From Alnus glutinosa (lineage: Eukaryota; Streptophyta; Magnoliopsida; Fagales; Betulaceae), in assembly GCF_958979055.1 (NCBI RefSeq), contig NC_084893.1:19029454-19093453 (forward strand): a stretch of DNA of 64,000 bases, given 5' to 3'. The translations under genes and the position numbers were made by a program. The notes beneath the pieces were generated by a model. That model made no database searches. It worked only from the letters and a program-made list of their open reading frames with translations, and was not told the origin of the DNA. This document shows positions 23,270 to 36,500 of the stretch, one piece after another (position 1 is the first letter of the stretch; each line of letters opens with the position of its first letter).

Positions 23270-26200
23270 CTATCCTTCTTTCTGTATCCTTTTGTCCCTT
23301 ATGGGCAGCTCCATGGGCTTCTGGGCGTCATGTGGATGATCTGGGCCCTTGTACACCTTTAAGTGGTTGAACAGAGCTCTGCCAAGCTGCATAAAAGAAT
23401 CCACAGTTGAAGCTACTCGGTGATATACAATTATTGATCAAACAAAAGGGTAATAGACAATTGACAAATTTCAATTCTAGAAGACAATTAACAAATTTAA
23501 TAAATCTTTAGATGGTTTTGAATAGGGGTCTGTCAAAGTTTTATGTGTATAGCACAAAGTTATAGACAATTTACAATTTCACATACATAAAGAAGATCAC
23601 AGTTCACACACATGGATGCCCCAAAAGTCTCTAAATCCAACCTTCTCCTACCTTTTGGTACTCAAATTACTCTACAAGTTGGATTCCATCACAATACCCT
23701 TAATAATATGTGATAGTTTTGACACATTAAGGCTACATGTAGATTACCTGGAACGTGCTCATCAACCATCTTATCCTTCACAATTTTCTTACTGAACTGG
23801 GCTAACCTTGTTTATAGAAATTTCATGCACTGATTGGCACTTGGGTAACAAATGTTCTTAAGAAGCTAATTTTATAGTTGTAGTCAACTCTCATACAAGC
23901 CCCTGACCATTCATGTTGTTACTTTGCCACCCCTATCGCATTAATTTATGCTCTTTAAAACTCTGCCTGTGATCTTTCTTCCAAGTCCCCACTAAGCCAT
24001 TATAACTTAATTTGTTCAACCTCAAAAGAATTTCCTATCATTCCTTCATCACTTTCCAGACTTCTAACCTCACACAAGTCTCCAGTTACCAATCATAAAT
24101 AGGAATCAACTTTCTATGTAATACTGGTACTTAACAAATATGCATATTTTCAAAACTGAATCCAAAATCTCCCTTCCACAAATGCATTCTGAAATTTAGA
24201 CATCTAACAGTCTTCAACCTGTTAGCAAGAACATATGCCAATGTTTGGTAAGCATAAAAAGAGCTTGGTTTGGAAAGTTACTCCACTTCGCCAATGTGGA
24301 AAATTTGGAGAGAGGAACAATTGTTCTAAAGGCAATGAAGAATCTCTTATTGAACTTATATTGTTTTTTTGAATTTTATGTATTAGGACTGTAAATGAGC
24401 TGTTCATACTCGGCTCATATAAGCTTCACTCGAGCTTGATTCATTTAATAAATGAGTCGAGCTTGAATAATGATTACAGCTCGAATATTAAACGAGCCGA
24501 AATATATATCAACATTGTAACATACATATTATCATACTAACATCTATTAACATACAGTGTGTGTGTTTGTCAATGTATAATGCTGTTTTTCATAATATTT
24601 TTAATATAACGTTATGCCAATTTTATTTCCTAAAGTAATGTCAATGTCGCGCCAATGAAAAGCCCGTTACCAAAAAATACAAAAAATTACAATAGTGATC
24701 TATGATATTTTTACAAGCATTTATTAAAAAAAAAAAAATAGCCATTATATATATATATATAAAGCTTTTGATCAAGAGCAACAATTGTTTAATTTTCTGT
24801 CAATTAGTTTGAGGACATAATAAATGTTCGTGTGTTTAGTCCTCCAAGTGAGAGAATAAGAACTTTTTAAAGAGATGAATAAAATAATAATTGCTTATTT
24901 CATTAAAAAAGATATATCCAATGCAGTTGCTGTGATTCAAACTAAAGACTCCACGTTCATATAGTGCAACTCTTACCATTAAACTGCAACCACTTTACAG
25001 TCTATATTTTCCAATTAAATATTAAAATCAACTAGGGACATATCAGAGCTAATTGAGTCTAGCTGGCTGTAAACATATTACACTAAGACACGTGTAAGTG
25101 AATAATCATCCTGGAAAGCCCTACCCTATCACATTTGGGTCGCCTCACTCTTTTTTTTTTTTTTTTTTAACCTTCAAAAGCCCAATTGTCACTTTAAACC
25201 ACTATTGTACACACCACACCACACCACACCCCACTGCCACTCACTCCCTCCCTCACTTTCAACCCCCCCCCCCCCCCCCCCCCCCCCACCCTTCCCTCTT
25301 TATTGTGAGATTTCCACAGCCTAAAGAGAGGCTGATTCATGCCGACGGTGAAGGTGATCTGGATGTGTGCCCAAAAGACGACCAACATGCCGATGGCGAT
25401 GCGTTGGCAAGGGCATATGGGTGCTCTTGTGTTTCTGTTCTTTTTGGATTTGGTTTCTTTTTTTCTTGTTCTTTTTTGTTCATTTACCTAGTCTTTGTTG
25501 GATGCCCTAAAAAAGAAGACATTTTGAGGTCAAATCCTGTTACAAGGTTCTTCCTAACGTTGACTCCCCTTTCTCTTGGAAGAGCATTTGGAGGACTAAG
25601 GCCTCTTTGAGGTTAGCTTTCTTTACTTGGATAGCTTCCCTTGAGAAAATCCTCACTTTAGAGAATTTTGCGAGTATCACATCATAGTGATAGATTGGTG
25701 TTGTGTGTGTAGAAAGAGTGGGAAAACTACAAATCATCTTCTTATTCATTGCGATGTCACGAGAGAGCTGTGGATCATGGTATTTCAGATGTTTGGAATG
25801 GAGTGGGTTATGCCTAGACAGGTCGTGGATCTTTTGGCACGTTGAATAGAAGGGACAGCTGGAATAATATCAATATTGTTTGGAACGCAATTCCTTCCTT
25901 TTTAATGTGGTGCATTTGGAGAGAAATGAACGCTTAAAGCTTCGATGATCAAGAGAAAACGAGCTCAGATCTATAGACTTGTTTTCTTATGTCCCTATTT
26001 ATGTGGATCTTTGCTACTGTCTTTCTCCATGTCTCCAACTATACTCATTTTTGTTCTCTTTTCTCGCTCTTGATTGCTATGTGTTTCTCTTGTATACTTC
26101 CTAAATACTTGGGTTGCGCTCCTTGCACTTTTAATGAATTACCTCATTAAATAAAATAATAATAATCTTAGACGGCAAGTCTTTAGGGGATTCTCTTGTA

Positions 26201-29200
26201 TACACTACTTGACTTTCTTCTCAAACTATACTTGACAAATGGTTCTCCAACTTAGCTGTGCGCTCTAAATATAGCCCACTCCAACCAGCATCATGATACC
26301 TAACTTTGAGAACCCTATCAACACCTTTTTAAAAAATTCGTCTAAGAGGTAGTGCACCAGTGTTGGGCACGCAGATCTGCAAAATCAGAGAGGATATGTC
26401 CCTTCCACATACTCAAATAAGAAATCTACCGACTCACTTTAATAATCCGTAGACTCATTACTTAACTGCTTTTACTCCTCGTACTCATCATTCACAAAAT
26501 TTATCTATCAATAGCTCATGAGTGAACCTTAAATTTCATCAAAATTGGAAAAATTAAACAAGGGAATATCAGAGTGAGAGGCATTGAGTAGTATCCCGCT
26601 CTTCTTCCATCTGCAATTCAGATTCCATAGAAAGCAAAAGTATGTGTACAGAATGAAGGCAGATCTCTGCAATAATTGTTTAAGAGACAGAAAGTAGCTA
26701 TCACAGAAGCAGAGGGAAAGGAGGGATGAATATGTGGTGTTTGGTAGAAATTCCATGTTATATACTTAGTTTCTGATGTATATGTATAATTTCTTGAAAG
26801 TTGTATGCAAGACGTGCAATAATGTGCCCCAAATGACTGAATTATTTCATATACGTAACTTCAGAAACTAAAGTGACAAAAAATATTATGGTATTACTTC
26901 AAAAAAATCTAAATAATATTACAGATCATATAATCAGGACACTCGTGCTTTGACAGAATTTGGGATTTGGACTTCCTCAGGGTTCCACTCTCTCACACAC
27001 ACTGTGACTTAATTCATCACTACTGAGGAAGTAAATCAATCTAGGGAAACACCGCACTATTATTAACCCTTCCACACCATACATAAAGGCAAGCCCAACA
27101 CACCTATCAATTATATCAAATGCGCAAACACTTAGGGCATACCTGCCAAACTAAAGACAGAAAGGCAGATCATAACTTGGCAAACTACATCTCAGATCCA
27201 TTCCTAACCTTCTTGCACCAATTATAGAGCAAATTAGCAATGATAGCAACCGATAGTCACCCAACTAATTGCTTCGTAACATTAAGAGTCTAATCAACCT
27301 ACTTCAGCAAGGTAGCCAACATTGTATGCAAGAACGAAGAAGCTGCCCTCAAATTAAATCCATAGTACTATCATAAATAGAGGAAAAAACTTTGGCATAG
27401 AATGGACATTCAAAGTCATGGACACAATACAAGCATAGAGCAAGGAAATGTGAGCATAAAATGAAAACTCCAATTATGCACAATTAACAAAGAACCTATC
27501 ACAGCAAGAATGGTTAACATAGTACAGCAAGAATGGGTTATTGTTGGGTGTGTGGGTTGCTTCTTTTGTTTCTTGGGTGTTTGTTGGGGGCTTACCTTTG
27601 GGTTTTTGGGGCCTCTCTTTGTTTTTGGGTTTTCTTTGTTTTTGTGGGCTAGCTGAGCTGTTCCTCTGTATACTTCCTGTGTACTTAGGGCGCTTTACGC
27701 TTTTTTAATAAAATCTTCTTACTTATCAAAAAAAAATAGTACATCTAGTTGATAAATGTTAAAGCACACGGACTCTTTGATAAGAGTCCGAGTGCTAAAG
27801 ACCTCTTATCCTCAACTGAAGATAAGAGATAACTTCTAGTTTTGAATTGTAAACACTCCTAGATAGAAACTCTTTCTAACCGGTTGTATCTGTTTTAGAT
27901 TAAAATAGGTTTAAATTAATCCTATCCTATAGTGTATTTCTATCTCCATAAACCCTCCTAGATAGAAACTCTTTCTATCTCAAACTCTTGTAATCTATTC
28001 TCTATATATACAAGTGCAAGCAACCAGTGAACAACACAATTGAAAAACAATTCAGAGAAAAATCTTATATGGTATCAGAGCCCCTACAAGACTAAACGTC
28101 TATCTCCTTCTTTCTTTCTTTTTTCTTTTCCTTTCCTTCTCTGTTCAATGCCGAATCCAGTGTTACCGCTGATTCCACATCTGCTCAACCCGCTCCTATT
28201 TTCACTATTCTGCACATGAATCACTCTCTCTCCATCAAACTAGCCAAAGACAACTATATGGCCTGGCAGTTTCATCTTCTAGCGTATCTCCATGGTCAAG
28301 ATGTTTATGATTTCATTGACGGCACAATTCTTGCTCCTACTCAATTGCTTGTCAATCCCGCTACTGCTCCTGGCTCTCCTGCCATGATTGCCAACCCAGC
28401 TTACCTTCCATGGTATCAAAAAGACTAGCTTATCATCAGCGTCCTGGTCTTGACATTATCCGATTCTTATGTATCCCATGCTGTTGGCTGCACCACTTCT
28501 CGTGCCCTATGGGAATCACTAGAGAAGATATTTGCTTCCCAAGTTCATGCTTGCATCATGCAAGTGCATTTTCAGCTAGCCACCTTGAAGAAAGGTAACT
28601 CTTCTATCACTGACTATTTCCATAAACTGAAAACTCTCAGTGACACCCTTGCTGCTTGTGGCCAACCCCTCAATGATTTTGAGGCTGTGTCTTTCCTGAT
28701 GGCTGGTCTTGGCTTTGAGTTTGATCCCCTGGTTACCTCTGTCACTACTCACATCGACCCCATCTCCCGTGATGATATTTACGGCCTTCTCCTGGCTCAT
28801 GAGATGTGACTCGAGCAGCAAATGGCCACCACGGATCTCTCCAATGTTGCTGCCCATGTTATTGCTCGCAATCCTAGCCACTCTGGCCAGCGTGACTGCA
28901 ACTTCAATGCTGCTCGTGGTCATGGATTTCCCAATGGTCGTGGCTACCGTAGTACCTTCCCTGGTGGACGTGGTACCTCCTCTGGCCGACGTGGACGTGG
29001 CCAGCAATTTCATGGCGCCAGTTCCTCTAGACCCATCTGCCAGATTTGCAACAAACTTGGCCATTATGCCAGCACTTGCTACCAATGCTTTGATCAAGCT
29101 TCTCAAAATGAATCTCAGTCTCCACTGAAGGCTTTTTACTCCTCTCCCAATCTACCTTCTGATGATAGCTGGTATCCGGATTCATGAGCCACTCACCACC

Positions 29201-32200
29201 TCACTCATGACTTGAACAACCTCACCATCTCCTCAGATGCATACACGGGTCCTAACCAGATTTGTGTGGGAAACGATACAGGTTTGTCTATAAATCATAT
29301 AGGTTCTGCCCATATCTCTTGTCCAAGTCGTTCCTTTATTCTTAAAAATTTACTTCATGTTCCGTTCATTTGCAAAAATATGCTCTCTGTCAGTAAATTC
29401 GCTCATGATAATTCTGTGTTTTTTGAGTTTCATTCTTCCTTTTTTGTTATCAAGGACTGCCGAACCAGGTCCATCCTCCATCAGGGTCCTCTTAAGCACA
29501 GCCTATATCAGTTGCTGCCCTCCCTCACCTCCACTCCCTCTCCCTACTCTCTTGTTGGTAAAAGGACTTCCGTTGAACAATGGCACAAACGCTTGAGACA
29601 CCCTGCTCTCCGTACTATGAAGCAAGTAATTTCCAAGTTTTCCCTTCCAGTTTTTTCTAATAAACCAGCTGCTTCCTATGCTTCCTGCCAGCAAGCCAAA
29701 GCTCATCAGCTTCCCTTTCCGGCATCTACTTCAGTTTTTAATCGTCCTTTACAATTACTATTTTCAGATGTATGAGGTCCTTCCCCTGTAGTTTCATCTA
29801 ATGGAAATAAGTACTATGTTACTTTCGTTGACACTTTTAGTCGATTTACTTGGTTGTTTCCCATTCAATGTAAATCCGATGTTTTCTCAGTTTTCAAAAA
29901 ATTTCTTCTTATGGTTAAACGTTTATTCAATACTAAAATTCAACAATTTCAAAACTTGGCATCATCCATCGTGTGTCATGTCCTCACACACATCAACAAC
30001 AAGGTTGTGTCGAACGAAAACATCGACATATCATCGACTCAACTCTTGCATTGCTTGTCGAAAGTCATGTTCCCAAAAGTTTATGGGATGAGGCTTACCA
30101 AACATCGTGTTACTAATCAATCACCTTCCTAAACCCACTTTGCAACACAAATCTCCTTTCCAAAAACTTTTTAATCGCAGCCCCGATTACAAGTTTTTAA
30201 GAATTTTTGGTTGTGCATGTTTTCCCAATCTTCGGCCTTATAACCAACATGAGTTCGAATTCAAATCCCAAGAATGTGTCTTCTTAAGTTACAACAGAAA
30301 TCACAAAGGCTACAAATGTCTCCATATTCCCACTGGCCGTATGTACATCTCTAGGGATGTTGTATTCCACGAATCAACATTCCCCTTTTCTTCCTACTCT
30401 TCGGCTTCTCAAACAGCATTGTAGCCTCCTTCCACTATTTTACCATCATTCTTACAGATACCTTCCCACTCGATCCGTTCCAAACCTATGGCATCCGAGA
30501 CTATTCCTTCCAGTCCTTCACCACTTTTTGCATCCAATTCTACTTCAAGTTCCACAGAGTCTCCAACTGCATCTACTTCCCCAATCTCCTTGTCTCCCAG
30601 TCCCTGCCCTGCTCCCACTCGGATCCATCCCATGGTCACCTGTGCACAGAATCAAATTGTGCTACCGAGAGTTTTCACAGATGGCAGAATTAAATACCCC
30701 ATTCTCCGTGCTCTCCTGGCTGTCTCCAATACAAGTATTGCAGAACCCACATGCTATACAAATGCTGTCAAAATACCCGAATGGAGACAAGTTATGCAGA
30801 TCGAGTTTAATGCTCTTCTTCAGAACCAGACTTGGACTTTAGTTCCTCCTCAGCAAGCTAACAATCTAGTCGGTTGCAAATGGGTATTCAAAGTGAAACG
30901 AAAGGCGGATGGATCCATTGAAAGGTATAAAGCACGACTTGTAGCTAAAGGTTTTCATCAACAGGCTGGTCTAGATTATGGAGAGACTTTCAGCCCTGTT
31001 GTTAAACCAACAACCATTCGGACTGTACTATCCGTGGCTTACTCTCGAGGTTGGGACATGCATCAAATTGATATTCAAAATGCATTCTTACATGGCTTTC
31101 TGGATAAAGAGGTATTTATGTCCCAACCACCCGGTTTCTCTCATCCTACTCTACCACACCATGTTTGCAAGCTACACAAGGCACTATATGGTCAGAAACA
31201 AGCACCAAGGGCTTGGTTTTCCATACTTAGTACCAAACTATGTGAACTAGGTTTTCTTAGCTCAAAGGCAGATTCCTTTTTATTTATTCTCCAGAATACA
31301 TCACTAACTATGTTTGTTTTAGTGTATGTTGATGATATTATCATCACTGCCTCTATCCCAGAAGCAATTCCTGATCTTTTACAGCAACTTCGGACTTCAT
31401 TTGCAGTCAAAGATCTTGGCAAGCTGAATTTCTTCCTTGGTGTGAAAATAATAGCATTGAAATCAGGTCTTCTTCTCTCCCAAAGGCATTACATTCTGGA
31501 CTTACTCAAGCGCCCAACATACTGGAAGTTAAGCCTATATCTTCTCCAATGGCTTCCTCAAGTTCCTTATCCGCCTTTGCTGGAGATCCAATGGAAGACC
31601 CTCTATTATATCGCAACACCGTGGGATCCTTACAATATCTATCTCTCATGTGACTAGACTAGGCTTTTGCAGTAAACCATGTGTGCCAGTTCATGCACAA
31701 GCCCTCTAAACTCCATTGGCAAGCGGTTAAAAGAATTCTTCGCTAGGTCAAACACACATTGTCTCATGGTCTACTCTTAACTCGATCTAATGTATCCAAT
31801 CTTGAAGTTTTCTCAGATGCTGATTGAGCTGGATGCCCCGATGACCGCAAGTCAACTGGTGGATATTGTGTTTTCTTGGGTTCAAACTTAATCTCTTGGA
31901 GTTCTAAGAAACATCCGACTATATCCAAGTCAAGGACCGAGGCTAAGTACAAATCGGTTGCTAATGCCACTGCTGAATTATTATGGATTCAATCTCTCAT
32001 TCGTGATCTTGGCATTCAGCTTTCTTCTCCTCCAAACCTAGGGTGTGACAACATTGGAGCAACCTATTTGGCAGCAAATCCGGTTTTTCATGCTAGAACC
32101 AAACATGTGGAAATAGACTTCCACTTTGTACAAGATCTTGTTGCTGCCAAGGCACTACAAATTATATTCATTCCTAGCAAAGAACAAGTTGCTGATGTTC

Positions 32201-33535
32201 TAACCAAACCGGTTGCTTCAAATCGGTTTCCATGGTTTTGCTCCAAGCTCAACTTGCAAGCTTCCCCGTTAACCTTAAGGGGGGATGTTAAAGCACATGA
32301 ACTCTTATCTAAAAGTCCGAGTGCTAAAGACCTCTTATCCTCAACTGAAGATAAGAGATAACTTCTAGTTTTGAATTGTAAACACTCCTAGATAGAAACT
32401 CTTTCTATCTCAAACTCTTGTAATCTATTCTCTATATATACAAGTGCAAGCAACCAATGAACAACACGGTTGAAAAACAATTCAGAGAAAAATATTATAA
32501 TAAACAACATGAATGAATCCAGTAGAATTATAAGTAAAAGCTTCAGAAGCTTTTTATTTAGCATGTAATAAGAATAAAAGAAATTATACAAACATGCATA
32601 TAATTTAACTTAGATCAAACTCACCCTTCCCTTGGGAAGCATACCACGAACAGCATGTTCAATAATTCTTTCTGGAATTCTCTGCTGTAGCTGGTCAAAA
32701 GTTTCCACTTTCATGCCACCTGGTCGTCCTGAATGCCTCCTATAGAGCTTTTGGGTCCTTTTCTTACCGGACACCGCAACTTTTTCTGCATTTACCTTTT
32801 TTAAGTTCAAGTGTAACAAATCTATTAGGACTCTGTGCAGCAACCTTGTAACTAATATATGTAAGACAGCACATAAGGACTGTCCACATCAGACATCAAT
32901 AAGCGAGTCAATCTAACTGCTGTCAAAGCTGACTCCAAAAACTTAACGACGAGGTACAATCACATGAGGAAAAAGGGGAAACAATCAAAAGTAACATGAT
33001 CTGCTAGACATGGACAACTTAATCAAAGATATCTTGAGGCCTGAGGACCCTGACCATTTTGTAAGCATGCAAATATTGAGAAGTAAATTTTTGGGAGAAC
33101 TTCACTTATAATCCTTGATCTTTCATCACTGTTGCAAAAAGGTACCTAAACTTTAAAAAGTGTCAATTTAGGGTATTCATCTTTCAATTTTTTTTACTTT
33201 CAACCCTCCGTTAAAATTTTCCGTTAACTCTTGTTAAAATTTTCAAAATACCCCTCATTTTTTTTTAGGAAAAAAAGAAAAAAAAAATTGCTAAGATTTA
33301 GATGCTGGTCAAAATTTAACAGAATTTACAAAAATACCTATGCTTGAATATTTGAAAATTTTTCTTTTTTTTAAAAAAAAATAAAATAAAATAAATAGGG
33401 GTATTTTGAAAATTTTGATAGGATTTAACAAAAGATTGATACCCTAAATTGACATTTTTTAAAGTTCAGGTACCTTTTTGCAAAAATGATGAAAGATCAA
33501 AGAGTTTTCCCTAGATTTTTTATTAGAGAATTGTA

Positions 33536-33575
<40 letters not shown>

Positions 33576-36500
33576 CTTCTGAGTATGATAATTGACACTC
33601 ACCAAGACTTTGAACCAAAATATATTACATTAATTGTACATGTAACAACTACTTGTTAACATAAATAGATTTCAATAGGCTCAATATTACAATAGGTAAA
33701 AAGTAGCAATTACACTCTGTAATACACAGCCATCTTTGTAGATAAAGAGACGCAATTACTCCAAATTCAACGACTCAATGACCTTTTCCTGGTTGCTCAA
33801 GCTATATTGGTGCATTAAAATAAATTTTCAAAATATAAAAATATTCTGTTAAGATAGCTACCTTCTTACAACAGTCAAATCCCACTCCTTCAATGAACCC
33901 CCACCTAGCCCAAACTCATATCATTGGTCAACTTGACAGTTTTAGATCACATGTAGTTTCTCACAAGCAGACAATCAATACACATCAAGTTTTTTTCTGA
34001 TTTTTATCATCATTTAGTACAAGTTATTACAATATTTAATCTTAGCCCAAAAAATCTTATAGCTCAGACAAACTTCTCCGCAGATATGTATTATACATGT
34101 TATGACAACAAATTTGTCAGTTTATTAATTTGCTTAAATATAATTATAGTAATAAAGTTCATTTCTCAAAAACATCATCATAGAGAAACGGAATTGGGGT
34201 TTCTTCAAACATCAGAAAAGGAAAAAAAATAAATAAATCATTTTTTTATTATACAAATATATAAACAGAAGGCATTACCACCGCTGCTCAGCCAAATAAG
34301 TAAAGAATCCTTCATTGCAGATGAATATAATTTCCTTAAAAATAAAATGTAGGGTAGTGATATCATCTACTGCTGGTTTACAAACATCACCATCAAAATC
34401 TGCTACTCAAAATTGGCAATTGAACCTGGTAGTTTACATGATAGTATTAATTTAACAAATAGTGAGAAAATGACAGCGACACAAAATTGTTATGCTATTC
34501 TAGCCAATCACCTGAAAAATTATTTTGGGAACTAAGCCAGTTCCAATAATTTGAAGGCATGAGACCAACATGCCTTCACTTTGCTTTTCTTTTTTATTTT
34601 TGATAAGTAAACCTTCACTTAGGATTTATAGCCAGCACAGAATGCATTACAAGAAATGCCTTGACTTTAAGAACATGAATCTCTACGACTCCTACTGCTT
34701 TTGCAAGATTCATGTTACATCTCCGGAACACATTACCTAGCAAAATGTTTGACTAAAGATGGAGGACCCATGCAGCTCCAAATTTATTGAAATAAGCTTC
34801 TAGATTAAACTACGCCAAAAGATAATCATCAATTTCACTCTCATTGATACAGCCACTGGTCATGTGTATAAACACAGACACATTCACACTTGGACATGCT
34901 ATAGGCAATCAGACAATTCAAACAGACAACAAATGAAGGACACAACCATCTGAACATCACAACTAAACTTATGGAATTCCTTAATATTCTATGTATAGCC
35001 ATTTAATGAAATAGACACAGTAAATCCACAGAGATGTGCCACATGCTGTTCCTATGAATGCACATTCTCAACCAAGCCACTAGATAAAGATAAGGTATCA
35101 GAATTAATGTCAATCACATTATTCATCTTCGTGATGCGCTTAGAATAATGAATAAAGCAATTTAACAGAAAAATATGGAGTTGAGAAAAAGTGAGAACAT
35201 GAAAATAAGATTAGTTTTACCCAAACCAGGGACCATGAGAACTAGACGCTTGAACATTTCTAAGTGATATTATATAGTGCATATTCCTCATTATCATCAT
35301 GAAGAAAACAGTATGCATAAGTGTGCAAACTACATACCACAATCACGAATGCCCCCATGTCAACACTGGGAGTATAGGTAGCCAAATTTTTCCCACGGAT
35401 AAAAATGGCAATTGTTGATGCTAGTCTTCCAAGAATTTTGTCCGAAGCATCAACGATGTACCACGGTTTCTCTGTGTTCACATGATCAGCAGCTTTGGGA
35501 TACCATGTCTTATTCCAAATGTCCTAATAATACATAAAAAGGACCGTCGATAAATATCCAAACTAAGCAGGGAAACAGGACAGTGCAGCACAAATCACAG
35601 ATTTACATGAAAAACAAGAAGAAAAATTACAAATGCATTCTCAACCTGAACAGGGTAAGTATGAGAAACATTTAGAGTTCAATAGATTGTAAAAAAAGTT
35701 ATCAATCTTAGAATTAGTGAAAATTCTAAATACGCAGTAAGATAATCAAAAGCAGTTACGTACATAGTTAGAATGAGCAACTAGAAAATCACTAAAAGAT
35801 CATTGCCGATGCTGTCTCACCAGCATAGTGTTATTATGACAAAACCATATCAGAGCACATAAATGTTGACGAAATTAGAAAGAAATTGCGAATGAATGCC
35901 TTATTAAAAAGGAAAATTATATAAATCCGGCACAACTGTCAGGTGCAGGCATGTCCCTAGTGCTTAATTCATTTGAATTCCATTTCCCAAACAATGGGAA
36001 CATGATTAAGAGTGTTTGGACATTGAATGTATTAAAAAGACATAAATTAAAATTTTGGAGCCGAAGCAAGCCATTTGTAACTCTCTGCTTATATTGCAGC
36101 AACAAAAAAATGGATATACAACATAGCAGAAGTGAATAGAACCATGGGCATAGAATGAAGAAAACAATACATTATATATATTTTAATATAAATTGATACA
36201 CCCTTTGATGCTAGGTGAGCATCTAATAGATATAGGTATGAGCCCAATCAAACACAAATAAGTGCGGGCAAACACTGAAAGTAATGAACAAGTTTTTCCA
36301 ACTGGAGAAAAGACAGGTTTTCACAATTATGTAAGAACAAGTGATAGAAAGAGTTCAAGGGATAAGCGTGCAATGGTAAGAAATATACACCAGTATATAT
36401 TTTCTTCCAGTGCAATCATCACTAGCATACCATAATCCTTTGTTTGACACCATGAAGAAATCGAGAAAAAATGAAAATAAAACCACTGTATCGTTATTGT

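Noticed and set aside
25098..25610. 170-residue frame with a Pro-rich stretch
   Set aside because: Crosses poly-T, poly-C and CACAC repeats inside L13 intron 3 and only overlaps the LINE fragment at its end; no domain or conservation signal.
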